The translations under genes were made by a program, and so were the position numbers. Shown in pieces: positions 24,452-36,284 of a stretch of DNA of 64,000 nt (the stretch's first letter is position 1; each line of letters starts with the position of its first letter). Location of the stretch: positions 67,019,396 through 67,083,395 of the forward strand of contig JASDDO010000016.1 in the NCBI GenBank assembly GCA_030015575.1. Reading direction: 5' to 3'. The notes beneath the pieces are model-generated. The model saw only the letters and a program-made list of their open reading frames with translations, did not search any database and was not told the origin of the DNA. Source of the stretch: Agapanthus africanus. Its lineage: Eukaryota > Streptophyta > Magnoliopsida > Asparagales > Amaryllidaceae.

Positions 24452-27400
24452 GAAAACAATCTGCGTGCGCTCTTACAAGATTAGATTGGTTATATATTTT
24501 TATCTAATCAGGATGGCTCCCACTGTTTTTATCAAATCTTCCTTCAAACCTCAAAAGGAAAGACTAGCCGGGATTAATTACACTCTACAAGTTCGCCAAT
24601 CTTTCAGCCAAGCCAGTGCCGGTACTTTGAGGGAGGTTCCCCGTGCTTTCGCACGGACCTAATTAAAATAAACCCCGTTTTCCCAGGGGCGTAACCCTGT
24701 TGACACCTTTCTAGACACCTACTTGATCGGCTAATTATAAAGTGCAAAAACTCTCCCAGGAGTAACAATTACTCGCAGTGGGTGTCGGGATCCAACTATC
24801 TCATAGAAGCTATGCAATCTCATTGCAAATTTCAACACTTGAAACTCCTGATAATGGTTTTTACCCCTAGTACTTATGACCTTAACTATGGTCTACAAAT
24901 CATAAGTACTAGTCAAGTTTGACCCGCCATTTCGTGATCAATTAGATGCACCCACATGACCCTTAACTAAGGTCAACAAAGTCACATGACTGTCCTAACT
25001 AATCGCATCATATGCAATGTAGGAAGACATCACTTAGCTACCGTACACTGTGCCTTAACTAAGGTCAACAAACACAGCATGAATACTAAGTACTCTACTT
25101 CCTAAAATGACGGATGGTTGCGGATGGTTTTTAAGAAAACCTTAACGCTTTGAACTTGATCTCGTTGCGGAATTAAATGGTTTAAAATGGAGTGTTTTTT
25201 AGGCTTTTGCTAGTTTCGCTAAAGAGGTTACTCCCGGTGAAGAGATCTCGGCTCTTTCCTCGTCGAATGAGGTACAGGATATTCACAATACCACTATGCA
25301 AAGAAAGAACTAGAAAAGAAGTCAAAAGACAAACCGAAGGTTGTAGCATCTGCTAGTTATTGCTAAAGAGGTTACTCCCGGTGAAGGGATCTCGGCTCTT
25401 TCCTTTTCGAATAAGGTGCTGGATATTCTACAAGGAACACCGCTATGCAAAGCAACAACTAGAGCTACCTAATTTTTTGAAATTCGATTCCACAACATCA
25501 TTTAGGTTTATTTTCTTTCATTAATCTCATTAATAAATGTCCCATCATTTAAGTCCACCTAAACATCACAGATAAATACAACGTACACGTATGCCATCCG
25601 CATTCGCCTCGATGTCCCGTCTGTACCGTTAGGTTAGGTAACTAACGGCAGAGTGGGGCAGGGCTAGTGCGGGTGTAAAACATAAGCAACGTCTATATAA
25701 TATATCATATATACTTTATACAGTATCTATCTAAACATATCACATGATCACATCACAGATAAGGCAGCAGAAAACAACATATGAAATATTGGATATACTA
25801 GGACGTCCGTATTTTATTTTGAGCCTGTATAAAACGCGGATTCCACGGTCGTGATGAATAGCCAATCCCACACCCCTAGACCCCTACGAGAGCGGCAAGC
25901 AACGCTACCAATTCTAGAGTTAGGAGACCCGGACTCGACTCCTCGAGATGGTCTCCCACTGGACCCTAGAACCCGGTTACTTGTGCTCCCCGCCTTGGGT
26001 CTATCCTAATGCGGAAAAGTAAATAATATACAATGGTGACATCATCCTCATCCCGGAAGTGCCCCAATAAAAGAATATTACATACAACTCTTTTACATGA
26101 ATGAAAATGAAAAACTCTCATCTCACATAAAAACCCCGGGCTATTCAAACACGACGATCCAATATAACATATCAAGCAACACATAACATCACATATCATC
26201 AACGTGAGTAAATATGCGTATCTCAATTTTCTTTGATGTATAGCAACGAAACCGGCGATACACCACATATTACACTTACGGTCGCAGAAAAGAAAGTGTA
26301 AAACTACAACAGTTGGAATCTGCAACCTCTTTAGACATCGCATGCCTAATCAAATGAATTCTTTAGACATCAAATGCCTAACTATTATAAACCCCGCATT
26401 TTAGTCTCAATATCGAAAACACTTTTCAATATCAAGTCGGGCAATTCAACAAGATTCCCGACATCCTGATCGATTGCTCGTCGGAAACTTTAGTGGACGG
26501 CCGTACCCCCGACGCCGTCGACGAAGTGCTCTAAGGCGGAACACCGCTTCCATGAGCACCCGAACGAATGCTTTTGGCGACGGGGTTCTCCTACAGTCAC
26601 TTGGTCGGGGCTATGGGGCGTGGCTATCAATTAAGTTTACCCGGCGAGTATCCGCGTACGCTACGTGATTGCGACGGAGTTTTGATCACATCAAAATTCC
26701 GTGGCAACCGATCATCTGAGACTGAACTGCTAGATTTATAACATTCAAATTAGTTATCTCATAACTACTTATGGATTCCAAATATTGTATCACACTCCAG
26801 ATAAATAGACAATGTTAAACTTTCCGATTGAATAATCAAACACCCAAGTTTTCCCAAATAGTTCTCAACACTTGAAATTAGTTTAAAAACACCCATCGCA
26901 TGCCACAGTACCAATGGTCCAGCCGTAAAAGGGTCAAGACAACGCCTCACATGTAGCAACGCCGTACTGCCCCAAACCCTAAGGTTCAGAGGTAGTTCAA
27001 GACGGTCACATAATCGAGTTAAGGTTTGTTGTCTTCTAGAGGGTCCACCGCATTACTTGCACGACTTAGAACGTTCTTAAACTACGAAAAAATCCAACGC
27101 TTGGAAATTTTCCGGCAGGGGAAAAAATGAGTTATTGATATCCGTTCGAACTTTTTAACACGTTCTAAAATTACCCGGAAACACACATAGACGAAGTTAA
27201 ACTTTCCGATCGAATCAACGAGCTCCCAATACAACCCAGAAAACTCAACACTTGAGTATAATTAAAAATACCCAGAAGCAGTAGGTAACACATACGGATG
27301 TTACTGTTGGAAAACGATATCCTACTTCTCAATTATTGCAGCGGAACCGCCGCCAATACCCCAGTTTGGCCACGGTTCCGCGGCGCTATAGTGGTCTTAG

Positions 27401-27568
27401 GGTGTCGTTTTTCAGAGGTGTCCATAGAATTCCCTGCTGTTTTTTAAAGCATTTTTAATATGAAAAAATGTCAACTTTTGAAAAATTTCCAGAGAACGGT
27501 AAATTATGGGGTTTCGGGGTTCGATCGGACTTCTAACTTCGTCTAGACTTCGCCTAAAGCTCTATCTT
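24452..27568 (-). other. Long structured 5' leader of A3
   Basis: Same parts as in A1 and A2, read on the minus strand: CCGCGG-type box (27339-27387), near-invariant block (about 26917-27047), GTTAG/CTAAC hairpin (about 25627-25649), tandem units with helix AAAGAG/CTCTTT (25396-25401 with 25365-25370; 25252-25257 with 25221-25226), and TTGAC hairpins at 25048-25077, about 24957-24984 and 24867-24912. The last has a perfect 13-bp stem. Confidence 0.7.
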
Positions 27569-27581
27569 GGTTCTGATACCA
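27569..27581 (-). other. Primer-binding site of A3
   Basis: The minus strand reads TGGTATCAGAACC, one base different from the Met-tRNA site of A1 and A2, directly after the LTR end at 27583. Confidence 0.8.
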
Positions 27582-27582
27582 C

Positions 27583-27742
27583 TGTGGGGTTACTGGGCAC
27601 TCTCACAAGGGTCAACAAGGCATCAACCATACCCAATTTAAATTTTAGCTGTGCCGAACAACCCTAACCAAGATCGTGTACTAGAGATTATGCGAAAACA
27701 TATAGCAAGTAAACAACTTTACTTCTAAGAGTTAGGGATTAC
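27583..27742 (-). repeat. 5' LTR of A3, 3'-terminal piece
   Basis: Last ~160 bp of the A3 5' LTR, ending CCCCACA before the primer site. The rest is at 45771-47824; A2 sits between. Both pieces carry ATTAC at the break (27738-27742 and 45771-45775). Removing A2 and one ATTAC gives an LTR of about 2209 bp, the family length. Confidence 0.88.
27738..27742. other. Target-site duplication of A2, left copy (ATTAC)
   Basis: ATTAC directly before the 5' LTR; the partner is at 45771-45775. Confidence 0.92.
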
Positions 27743-29947
27743 TGTTAGTTATATGTATGCCCTAGAGGCCATTACTGTACATTGGATGTATATTGTAGTG
27801 GATGCTGGGACATATATAGGTAAGACTTTCTTGCTCGACATGATAGTACGCTATCTGGTTACTCTTTATCTTAACATGTATACTTTCTGTCTCTCTGTTA
27901 CATGTTGATAAAGCCCTTAGGATGTATACTCGACTTCCAGGACTATGATGCAGATCATACTAGTGGGGCCTGGGTATTCTATGAGTACATCCTTCAATGT
28001 TCCTAGTCATGGGAATATCGAGACGGGGCATCGATATTCCAGAGTAGACTAGCGTATATCTTCTTGACCCATGTGATGGGCGATGGATGATCCCATATCC
28101 ATTGGTGTTTGACATCAGAGATGGTATGCGGGAGCTCAGTGGAGACTGAGTACACTGAACGGACTCGCCGAGAACTCCCAGATGGTATTATACCTCACGT
28201 CAGAGGGCAGTTCTCTGGTGACACTTGTGCAACTTAGTCTGTTGACCCGAGATCGTCATAGAGTCTTGTGTGTCTCCTACTGTGCTTTGATTTCCACCCT
28301 ACCACGGCTCTACTGAGTTGTGCAAACAGGTGGTTTTTGGGTACAGTCCTGATTCACATAGAGGCAATGAGCTATAGGAGGGGATTCGTCTCTCCCGGTA
28401 TTGGGGGTTGATGTTGCGCTATGCTCGACTGGCCATAACTGGAAATCCCTGGCCAGGGTTGCAGTGATATACTGGTAAGAGTTATCAGTAGTTTCACGAT
28501 TGTTATGGACCTCACGTCGGCATGACTTATCGAGCTATTGGGGTCTGACGTTTACCACCCCTAGGTGAGATATGCGACATATCAGACGAACAGACCGGAC
28601 TGTACGGTAAGTGTTACTGGTTGGATTCACAGGAGTGTGAGCGGGCTTGCTCGTCGATCTTCTGATCGCTCAATACCCGGGTGGCCGTTACGTTTAGCAG
28701 ACCTCTTGCGGCTTGTGGGTGTTTGATATGATCATCACCTACTGCCGGCGTATTGATGAGTCTTTAGAGTCCTACACAGAGGTTTCCTGGCTCAAGCGAA
28801 ACGAAATAGGAGCGCATATGAGATATGTGCGGGACCGAGAATAATGCGTGTATGTGATACCGTATTCTATTCTCGCGATGAATGTATCGATTGGTTGTAT
28901 GCGATATAACCTAGTTATCGAATCGAGGATTGATTCGATAAGTCGATACATCTGATATTAGCCGGTCATATGCGATATGACCGGATCGTTAAATCAAGTG
29001 TTGATTTAATGATTTAATACATAATTATATATTTGATATATTACTTTGCATTAACTAGTATTTGTTCACTTAAGATGGATTTTCTCACTTGATGTGCACA
29101 TTGTGTATATGATATAGTTTTGTGCACTAGTTTGTATCATATTTGATGATACATGCAAACTTGGGTGTGTGTTTATGTTAAACCATATTTAGTTTAATGG
29201 TTAGGTTTTATATTTGTTTTATTTATTTTCTTTAATTCATTTTTGGAAGGATAAATGAAATGGTGGCTTGCTTTGTTCTTTTGTTGAAACTTCATGAAGC
29301 TTTGAAAGCTTGACCATTTTGTTTCTTTCCTAAACCTAACCATTCAACTAAACTATAATTTATTCTCTACACTAAACCATGGTTGCTAAAATGATAAGAA
29401 TGACTTTATTTTCTTTTTCCATAATTTTCTTATCATATTCTTTTTCTTCTTCTTCTTCTTCTTCAAGAATAAAGAAGCTTGCTAGCTTCAATGGTGACTT
29501 GAGAAAAAGATTGAGAAATCCAATTCTAAAGTGAACCCACTTCCTATTTCTTCATCCTCTACCACTTGCCATGTAGTATAGGGTGTTTTTTTCACAAGTT
29601 TCATGACTTGATGAAGTTGGAGCTTGATCTTGAGTTGCCTTGACGTAGATCATCTTCGGCATCGAAGTCGACGACCTAGCCCGATCTTTTCTCCGATGAA
29701 ACCACCGCGAGAGTCTAGGATTCCGATGGGTACAGCTGAGGGACGTCATCACGGAGCCAAGGAAGTGGAGGACCGGATCTACAAAGGTTGTAGCCCCTTT
29801 CACTATCTAGTTAAGTTGTTAACTTGCTTGCATCGCCTATACCTCTAGTTATGATCTTGCTTAGGGTTACTTGGCACATAAGAAAAATTTGATTTTGGCA
29901 AGTTTGATTTGTTATAGAACCTCATGGGTGTGCTTAGGAACCCTACA
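27743..29947 (+). repeat. 5' LTR of A2
   Basis: 2205 bp, TGTTAG...CCCTACA, flanked on the left by ATTAC and on the right by the primer site. Near-identical partner at 43566-45770. Confidence 0.95.
29441..29464 (+). repeat. (CTT)n microsatellite inside the A2 5' LTR
   Basis: A run of CTT triplets, repeated at about 45263-45287 in the 3' LTR. Confidence 0.85.
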
Positions 29948-29948
29948 G

Positions 29949-29960
29949 TGGTATCAGAGC
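29949..29960 (+). other. Primer-binding site of A2 (Met-tRNA type)
   Basis: TGGTATCAGAGC, complementary to plant initiator Met-tRNA, one base after the LTR end. Confidence 0.95.
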
Positions 29961-32900
29961 CTAGCTAGAGCCTTAGGCGATGCGTAGACGATGTTAGAAA
30001 CCCGATCGAACCCGAAACCCTAATTTTTCAACCCTCTCTGGACAATTTTCAAAACTGTGGATTTTTTTGAATTAAAAATTCTCAGAAAATAGAGCAGGAA
30101 ATTCTAAGAGTTACTATAGAAAACGAACCCCTAACTCCACTAGATCGCCGCGGAACCGCGGCCTTACCATGCTATTTGTGGCGGTTCCGCGGCCGTATGT
30201 ACTGATTAGGGATTAATTTTTATACAGTAATGCCCGTATCTGTTTCCTCTGTTCTTTGGGAAGTTTTAATCTGCACTAAAGAGTTGAGTTTTCTGGGTTG
30301 TATTTGGGACTCGGTGTTTCGATCGGATTGTCTAATTTTGTCTATGTGTTTTTCCGGGTAATTTTAGAATATGTTAAAAGGTTCGACCGGATATAAATAC
30401 CCAATTTTTCCCCTGCCGGGAAATTTCCAATTGTTGGATTTTTCCGTAGTTTAATGATGTTCTAAGTAGTGCAAGTAACGCGATGGTCCCTCTAGAAGAC
30501 AACAAACCTTAACTCGATTATGTGACCGTCTTGAACTGCCTTTTGAACCTTAGGGTTTGGGGCAGTACGGCGTGCCACATGTGAGGCGTTGGCTTGACCC
30601 TTCTACGGCTGGACCGTTGGTACTGAGGCACGAAATGAATGTTTTTAAACTTATTTCATGTGTTGAGCTGTTTCGGGAAAACTTGGGTGTTCGATTGTTC
30701 GATCGGAAAGTTTAATATTTTCTATTTATCTGGAATGTGATACAATACTTGGAATCCAAAAGTTGTTATGAGATAACTGATATGAATGTTATAAACATAG
30801 CACTTTAGTCTCACTTGATCGGTTGCCACGGAATTTTGATGCGATCAAAAGTCCGTCGCAATCACGTAGCGTACGCGGATACTCGCCGGGTAAACTTAAT
30901 AGACAGCCTCACCCCATAGCCCCGACCAAGTGACTGGAGGAGAACCCCGTCGCCGAAAGTATCCGTTCGGGTGCTCGCGGTAGCGGTTTTCCGCCTTGGT
31001 GCACTTCGTCGACGGTATCAAGCGGTGCGGCTGCCTACTAAAGTTTGCAACGAGCATTCGATCAGGATGTCGGGAATCTTGTTGAATTGCCCGACTTAAT
31101 ATTGAAAAGAGTTTTCAATAATGAGATTAAAATGCGGGTTTTATAATTGTCAGGCATGCGATGTCTAAGTATTTCATTTGATTAGGCATGCGATGTCTAA
31201 AGAGGTTGCGGATTCCAACTGTTGTAGTTTTACACTTTCTTTTCTGCGACCGTAAGTGTAATATGTGATATCGCCGGTTTCATTGCTATATGTCAACGAC
31301 AATTGGGATACGCATGTTTACTTATGTTGATGGCATGTGATGTTATGTGTTGCTGGATATGTTATATTGGATCGTCGTGTTTGAATAGCCGGGGGTTTTT
31401 ATGTGAGACGGGTGTTTTTCATTTTCATTCATGTGAAAACTTGTATGTAATATTCTTTTATTGGGGCACTTCCAGGTTGCGGAAGATGTCACCGTTGATG
31501 TATATTATTTACTTTTCCGCATTAGGATAGACCCAAGGAGGGGAGCAGAAGTAACCGTGTTCTAGGGTCTAGTGGGAGACCATCTCGAGGAGTCGAGTTC
31601 GGGTCTCCTAACCCTAGAATTGGTAGGGTTGCTTGCCGCTCTCGTAGGGGTCTAGGGGTGTGGGATTGGCTATTCATCACGACCGTGGAATCCGTGTTTT
31701 ATACTGGCTCATATTAAAAACACGGACGTCCTAGTATATCCAATATTTCATATGATATTTTCTTCTACTTTATCTGTGATGTGATCATATGATATGTTCA
31801 GATAGATATTATATATAGTATATATGATATATTATATAGACGTTGCTTATGTTTTACACCCGCGCTAGCCCTGCCTCGCTCTGGCGTTAGTTACCTAACC
31901 TAACGGTGCAGACGGGACATCGAGGCGAGTGCGGATGGCATAAGCGTACGTTATATTTATCTGTGATGTTTAGGTGGACTTAAATGATGGGATATTCATT
32001 AATGAGATTAATGAAAGAAAATAAACCTAAAAGATGTTGTGGAATCGAATTTCAAAATAAAACAGGTAGCTACAGTTCTTGCTTTGCATCGCAGTGTTCC
32101 TTGTAGAACATTCTGCACCTTATTCGATGAGGAAAGGACCGAGATCCCTTCACCGAGAGTGACTCCTTTAGCAATAACTGGCAGATGCTACACACTCGGT
32201 TTGTCTTTTGATTGCTTCTATAGTTTCTGCTTTGCACAGTGATATATATGATATATCCCGCACCTCATTCGACGAGGAAAGGGCCGACGATCCCTTCACC
32301 GGGAGTAACCCCTTTAGCAAAACTAGAAAAGCCTCAAAAACACTCCATTTAAAAACCATTTGATTCCGCAACGAGATCAAGTTCAAAGCGTTAAAGGTTT
32401 TCTTAAAAACCAGCCGCAACCCTCCGTCATTTTAGGAAGTAGAGTACTTAGTATTCGTGCTGTGTTTGTTGACCATAGTCAAGGCACAGTGTACGGTAGC
32501 TAAGTGATGTCTTCCTACACCGCATATGATGCGATTAGTTAGAACAGTCGCGTGACTTTGTTGACCTTAGTTAAGGGTCATGTGGGTGGGTCTAATTAAT
32601 CATGAAATGACGGGTAGAACTTGACTAGTGCTTATGATTTGTTGACCATAGTTAAGGTCATAGGTGCTAGGGGTAAAAACCTTTATCAGGAGTTTCAAGT
32701 GTTGAAATTTGCAATGAGATTGCATACCTTCTATGTGATAGTTGGATCCTGATACCCACTGCGAGTAATTGCGACTCCTGGGAGAGTTTTGCACTTTGCA
32801 ATTAGCCGATCAAGTAGGTGTCTAGAAAGGTGTCAACGGGGTTACGCCTCTGGGAAAACGAGGTTTACTGTAATTAGGTCCGTGCGAAAGCACGGGGAAG

Positions 32901-33096
32901 CTCCCTCAAAGTACCGACACTGGCCTGGCTGAAAGATTGGCGAACTTGTAGAGTGTAATTAATCCCGGCTAGTCTTTCCTTTTAGGGTTTGTAGGAAGAT
33001 TTGATAAAAACAATGGGAGCCATCCTTATTAGATAAAATAAATAACCAATCTAATCTTGCAAGAGCGCACGCAGAGTGTTTTCTTTTCTCTTTCTC
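29961..33096 (+). other. Long structured 5' leader of A2
   Basis: The best-preserved leader of family A. Parts in order: palindromic CCGCGG box (30146-30197), near-invariant block (about 30485-30616), hairpin TCCGTGTTTT/AAAACACGGA (31691-31726), landmark GTTTTACACCCGCGCTAG (near 31851), GTTAG/CTAAC hairpin (about 31884-31905), tandem units with helices AAAGGA/TCCTTT (32133-32138 with 32164-32169) and AAAGGG/CCCTTT (32278-32283 with 32310-32315), and TTGAC hairpins at 32460-32489, 32551-32582 and 32631-32664. No conserved long frame. Confidence 0.75.
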
Positions 33097-33520
33097 CAGG
33101 TAGCGACCATATCACGCCTTAACCAAAATAATAATATGGATGTTATTGACCGAACCCGCTTGTTATACTGAGCTGGGGAACGTTGGTCCCGCTCCAACTT
33201 ATAATTGTTATAAGACAGAGCAGGAAATAGGGGAATACCAGAATTCCTATGCCGCCCAAACGAAGAAAGTCATATGATGCATCTCCTTCGGGTGTGTTCA
33301 TTACAAAGAACTGTTTCTCAGTATCCTCTGCATCCTGGGTATTTGATACCGGATCAGGATCCCAGATATGTAATCTGTTACATAGGGCTACAAAAAGGTA
33401 GAAAACTGAGAACGGGTGATAAGTTTCATGAGACAGAAAATGGGGCAAGTGTTGCAGCCAAGTCTGTTGGTCACTGTCACCCTGTATTACCAATACATTG
33501 ATTCTGAACAAATGCTATTA
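33097..33520 (+). pseudogene. Gag end and protease region remnant of A2
   Basis: Starts after a pyrimidine tract with CAG (33097-33099). The part at 33330-33500 matches the protease-bearing segment of A1, including GLQKGRKLRTGDKF. Fossil and degraded; I make no domain call beyond the match to A1. Confidence 0.6.
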
Positions 33521-33720
33521 GATATCGAACCTGATATACAAAATCATATCAATCTCTTTATTTATTAAAGAAATGATAAAATTTTGTATTGTTGGATAAT
33601 GTTTTGAACATTTCCTATATCAAAAGTTGATCGGTTCAGGCACGTTATCTAAAAGCATCGACGTTCTAAATCAAATTACAGTTCCTAGTATACAGAACAC
33701 ACAAGAGGAAGAGTTCAGAA

Positions 33721-34278
33721 ATGAACGAATCCTTCTTGAGGCATTGTAGACTAGGTCATATCAATGCGACCCAACTGGCTAAAGTTACATTTTAGATGCA
33801 TAATTAAATCAGTTTGAATTTACATCTTGTGAAACTTGCCAGTCATATCACAAAGATTAGATGACCATAGCTCCGTTTACTGAGAAAGAGTTAGTAAACT
33901 CTTGGGACTGATACATGATGATGTATGTAAGGTCCCCTGTCTACACATGCCAGGACCGGTTCTTTGTACTTCACTACATTCTCTGATGATCTCTCAAGAT
34001 TCAGTCATATGTTCCTGTTGAAACATAAGTTCGAACCTTTCGAGATATTCACAGAATATAAGTTAGAAGTAGAGAACCAAAATACAGGTATAAGTATTAT
34101 GTCCTATGATAAGATCAGGGAGGAGAATACTTATGCATGGTATTCCTGGACTATTCTAAAGGAGAATAAGATTCTCTCTCAGTGTTACTCCTCTGAATAT
34201 ACCATAGCACATCGGTGTATCAGGGCGGAGCGATCGCACCATATTAAATATAGTGTGCTCTATGATGAGTACTACTGA
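33721..34278 (+). pseudogene. Pre-integrase and integrase remnant of A2
   Basis: Reads MNESFLRHCRLGHINATQLA, the HHCC-type pre-integrase start. After 33964 comes an integrase core piece (FTTFSDDLSRFSHMFLL, then EVENQN). It is collinear with the A3 integrase at 23422-23812. Fossil. Confidence 0.8.
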
Positions 34279-34379
34279 GTTACCTATTTCCTTTTGGGGG
34301 TTGTGCACTTGAGAAGCTGCATACCTATTGAATTAGGTTCGAATCAGATCACTGCCTACCACTCCATATAAGATATGGT

Positions 34380-34553
34380 ATGGGAAGAGCCTATCTCTTA
34401 AGTAAGTTAAGATTTGGGATTGTCCGGCCTATGTCTAAAGCAAAATTCGTACAAGATCGAGGCAAGGTCAATTCTGTAGAATTGGAAAGGTTCCAGCTAT
34501 ACAAAACTGCAGCTGATGATTTGACAGAACCAAAAGATTCAATAGTTCCCGAC
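34380..34553 (+). pseudogene. Integrase-RT linker remnant of A2, interrupted by N1
   Basis: MGRAYLLSKLRFGIVRPMSK matches the A3 linker. The A2 sequence breaks at GAACC and resumes at 42219 with GAACCTCAGCCTCTCC, which in A3 is one continuous stretch (near 22965-22985 read in reverse). Confidence 0.8.
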
Positions 34554-34558
34554 GAACC
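34554..34558. other. Target-site duplication of N1, left copy (GAACC)
   Basis: GAACC before TGTTCATAAC; partner at 42219-42223. The uninterrupted site in A3 has a single GAACC. Confidence 0.95.
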
Positions 34559-36282
34559 TGTTCATAACAGAATACAGCATTTTATACCGCCCATTCTTAT
34601 GCTCGTGTGTTTATAGGTAGGTGCTTTTAATCCGTGTTGTTACATATTTACAGATTGCTGGTTTCTAGTACAAATATTGCAAATCAAGACAAAATCTCCA
34701 CAGTTACACCAAATACAGAACATCTGTTGACAGCAGATAAAAGCCGGGTTCCGGTCATCCATATCCGTCCAGTGCTGCATACCGGTTCCAGAGACAAGAC
34801 ATATGACAGCGGTCATTCGTGTCTCGGACAAGCACAGAGCACGAGAAGGGCAGCACAAGAATCAATGGGTGCGTGGAGCTCGAGGGAGAAAAGGTCAAAA
34901 GTATTATTTTTGTTGCCACTTTGGACCATTGCAAATCTGATGCAACTGTGGAAGCAAACAGCAATTTGGTATATGTATAATAACATAGGACAGAGAACCA
35001 GGGAAGCACCCATAATTTGAGGGCCCTACTCCCCAAAAGGGCCGCGGAACCGCGGCATAAGCATGCTTAGGCCGCGGTTCCGCGGCCGTATAGACTCCTC
35101 GTTCTGTCGTTTTTGGGGGGCATTTTGGTACATTCATTTAGGGGCAGATTCTTGCCCTAGATTTCCAGTTCCCTGCCTATAAATACTCCAGAACTGAGCT
35201 AAGCCAAGGGTCCAATTTTGTGTCCATTCTTTTAGCCACTTTAGTGTAGTTTTAGTTCTTCTTCTTCTTCATTCTTCCTCCATGGAAATGTAGTGAGAGC
35301 ATTGAGTGGATGTGAATAAAGATGAAGGTTTTTGTATCATTCTTTTTGCTTAGCTTCCCCCTTTAGCTCTCTACCTTAACTTGATCTTGCAACCTCTTAA
35401 GTGAGCTTGCAAGTTTAAGCTTTGGTCATTGGTCTCAAGGGGTTGTATCATTTTGTTCTCTCTTTAGTGCTTCATTTCACATGAGTTCTTTACCCTTCTC
35501 TTGATGTTGCAACCTCTTGATTGAGCTTACAAGTTTAAGGGTTGGCTATTGATCCCATGCTTGTTTTGAGTTCTATGGTTCTTGTAATTACTTTCTTGCT
35601 TATTTCTTTCTTGCTTTTTATTACTTCATTTACATTCATGCTTTACTTTCATGCAATTTAATTCATGCACTTACTTACTTGTAATCTTTTCTTTTCTTTG
35701 TTCTTTTCTTTTGCTCTTTTGGTTCTTTTTGTGAATGGTTGTAATTATCGTTGTTAAGAATAAATACGGTATTGTAAGTTAATATCTCCTTGCTCTTTTC
35801 CTTTTCCCGTTATTTTCCATTGAACTCCGCCCAAACGATACGCAAGCGCTCGGTTAGGCACCCTACCCTAACAAGGTAACGGTGATTCCTAACCGCGACC
35901 GGTTGCGTTCGGTTTGGCCGGAGGCGAAAGCAAGAGACAAGAACGGAAGGACAAGGGTAAATAAGCCGGATTCCATGAATACCGCGCTTAAATCCCCTAA
36001 TCCACGTTGTTGCCGATTGCTCTAGCTTCAATTGGTCAAGACTCGGCTCAAAGGTTTTGAGTACGAATTTCTTTAGCTTACACTTTCGTATATTTTCTTA
36101 ACAACTTTATACTTGCAAATAATACACATAGGTTAGATTGAACAAAATATACAAATTCTTTATTGACTCGTCTAAAACAAGAACGGACATACAACCATCT
36201 CCCTGTGGATCGACCCGTGCTCAACCGGCTAGCTGCATAGCGACACCGTCTTGATTGCGGTTAACTCAAATTCTATCAATCA
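34559..36282 (+). repeat. 5' LTR of N1
   Basis: 1724 bp, TGTTCATAAC...CTATCAATCA. It has a long palindromic CCGCGG box (arms 35040-35056 and 35071-35087), a TATA-like box TATAAATA at 35178-35185 about 90 bp further on, and AATAAA near 35313. Confidence 0.95.
35178..35185 (+). promoter_or_regulatory. TATA-like box in the N1 5' LTR
   Basis: TATAAATA in a CCTATAAATACTCC context; the same box is at 41111-41118 in the 3' LTR and, inverted, in both N2 LTRs (near 49237 and 55370). Promoter use is inferred. Confidence 0.6.
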
Positions 36283-36284
36283 AA

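Larger units (their letters stand above)
21628..27582 (-). mobile_element. Copia element A3, interior
   Basis: A minus-strand copia interior running from the primer site at 27569-27581 through a ~3.1 kb leader, protease, integrase and reverse transcriptase remnants to the polypurine tract at 21628-21639. Domain order is protease-integrase-RT-RNase H, the Ty1/copia order. Its 5' LTR was split by the A2 insertion (27583-27742 and 45771-47824). The coding part is broken many times. Confidence 0.82.

Noticed and set aside
25966-26343. 125-residue minus-strand frame in the A3 leader, with partial look-alikes in A1 (5193-5387), A2 (31303-31530) and D (62431-62748)
   Set aside because: The shared text follows nucleotide conservation of the leader and moves between frames in other copies, so it does not behave like a conserved protein. 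I keep it as a weak possibility only.
34634-35137. Several overlapping frames of 66-128 residues on both strands, repeated at 40567-41070 and in N2 LTRs
   Set aside because: They are chance frames in the N LTR around the CCGCGG box and promoter region. They recur only because the LTR is repeated.
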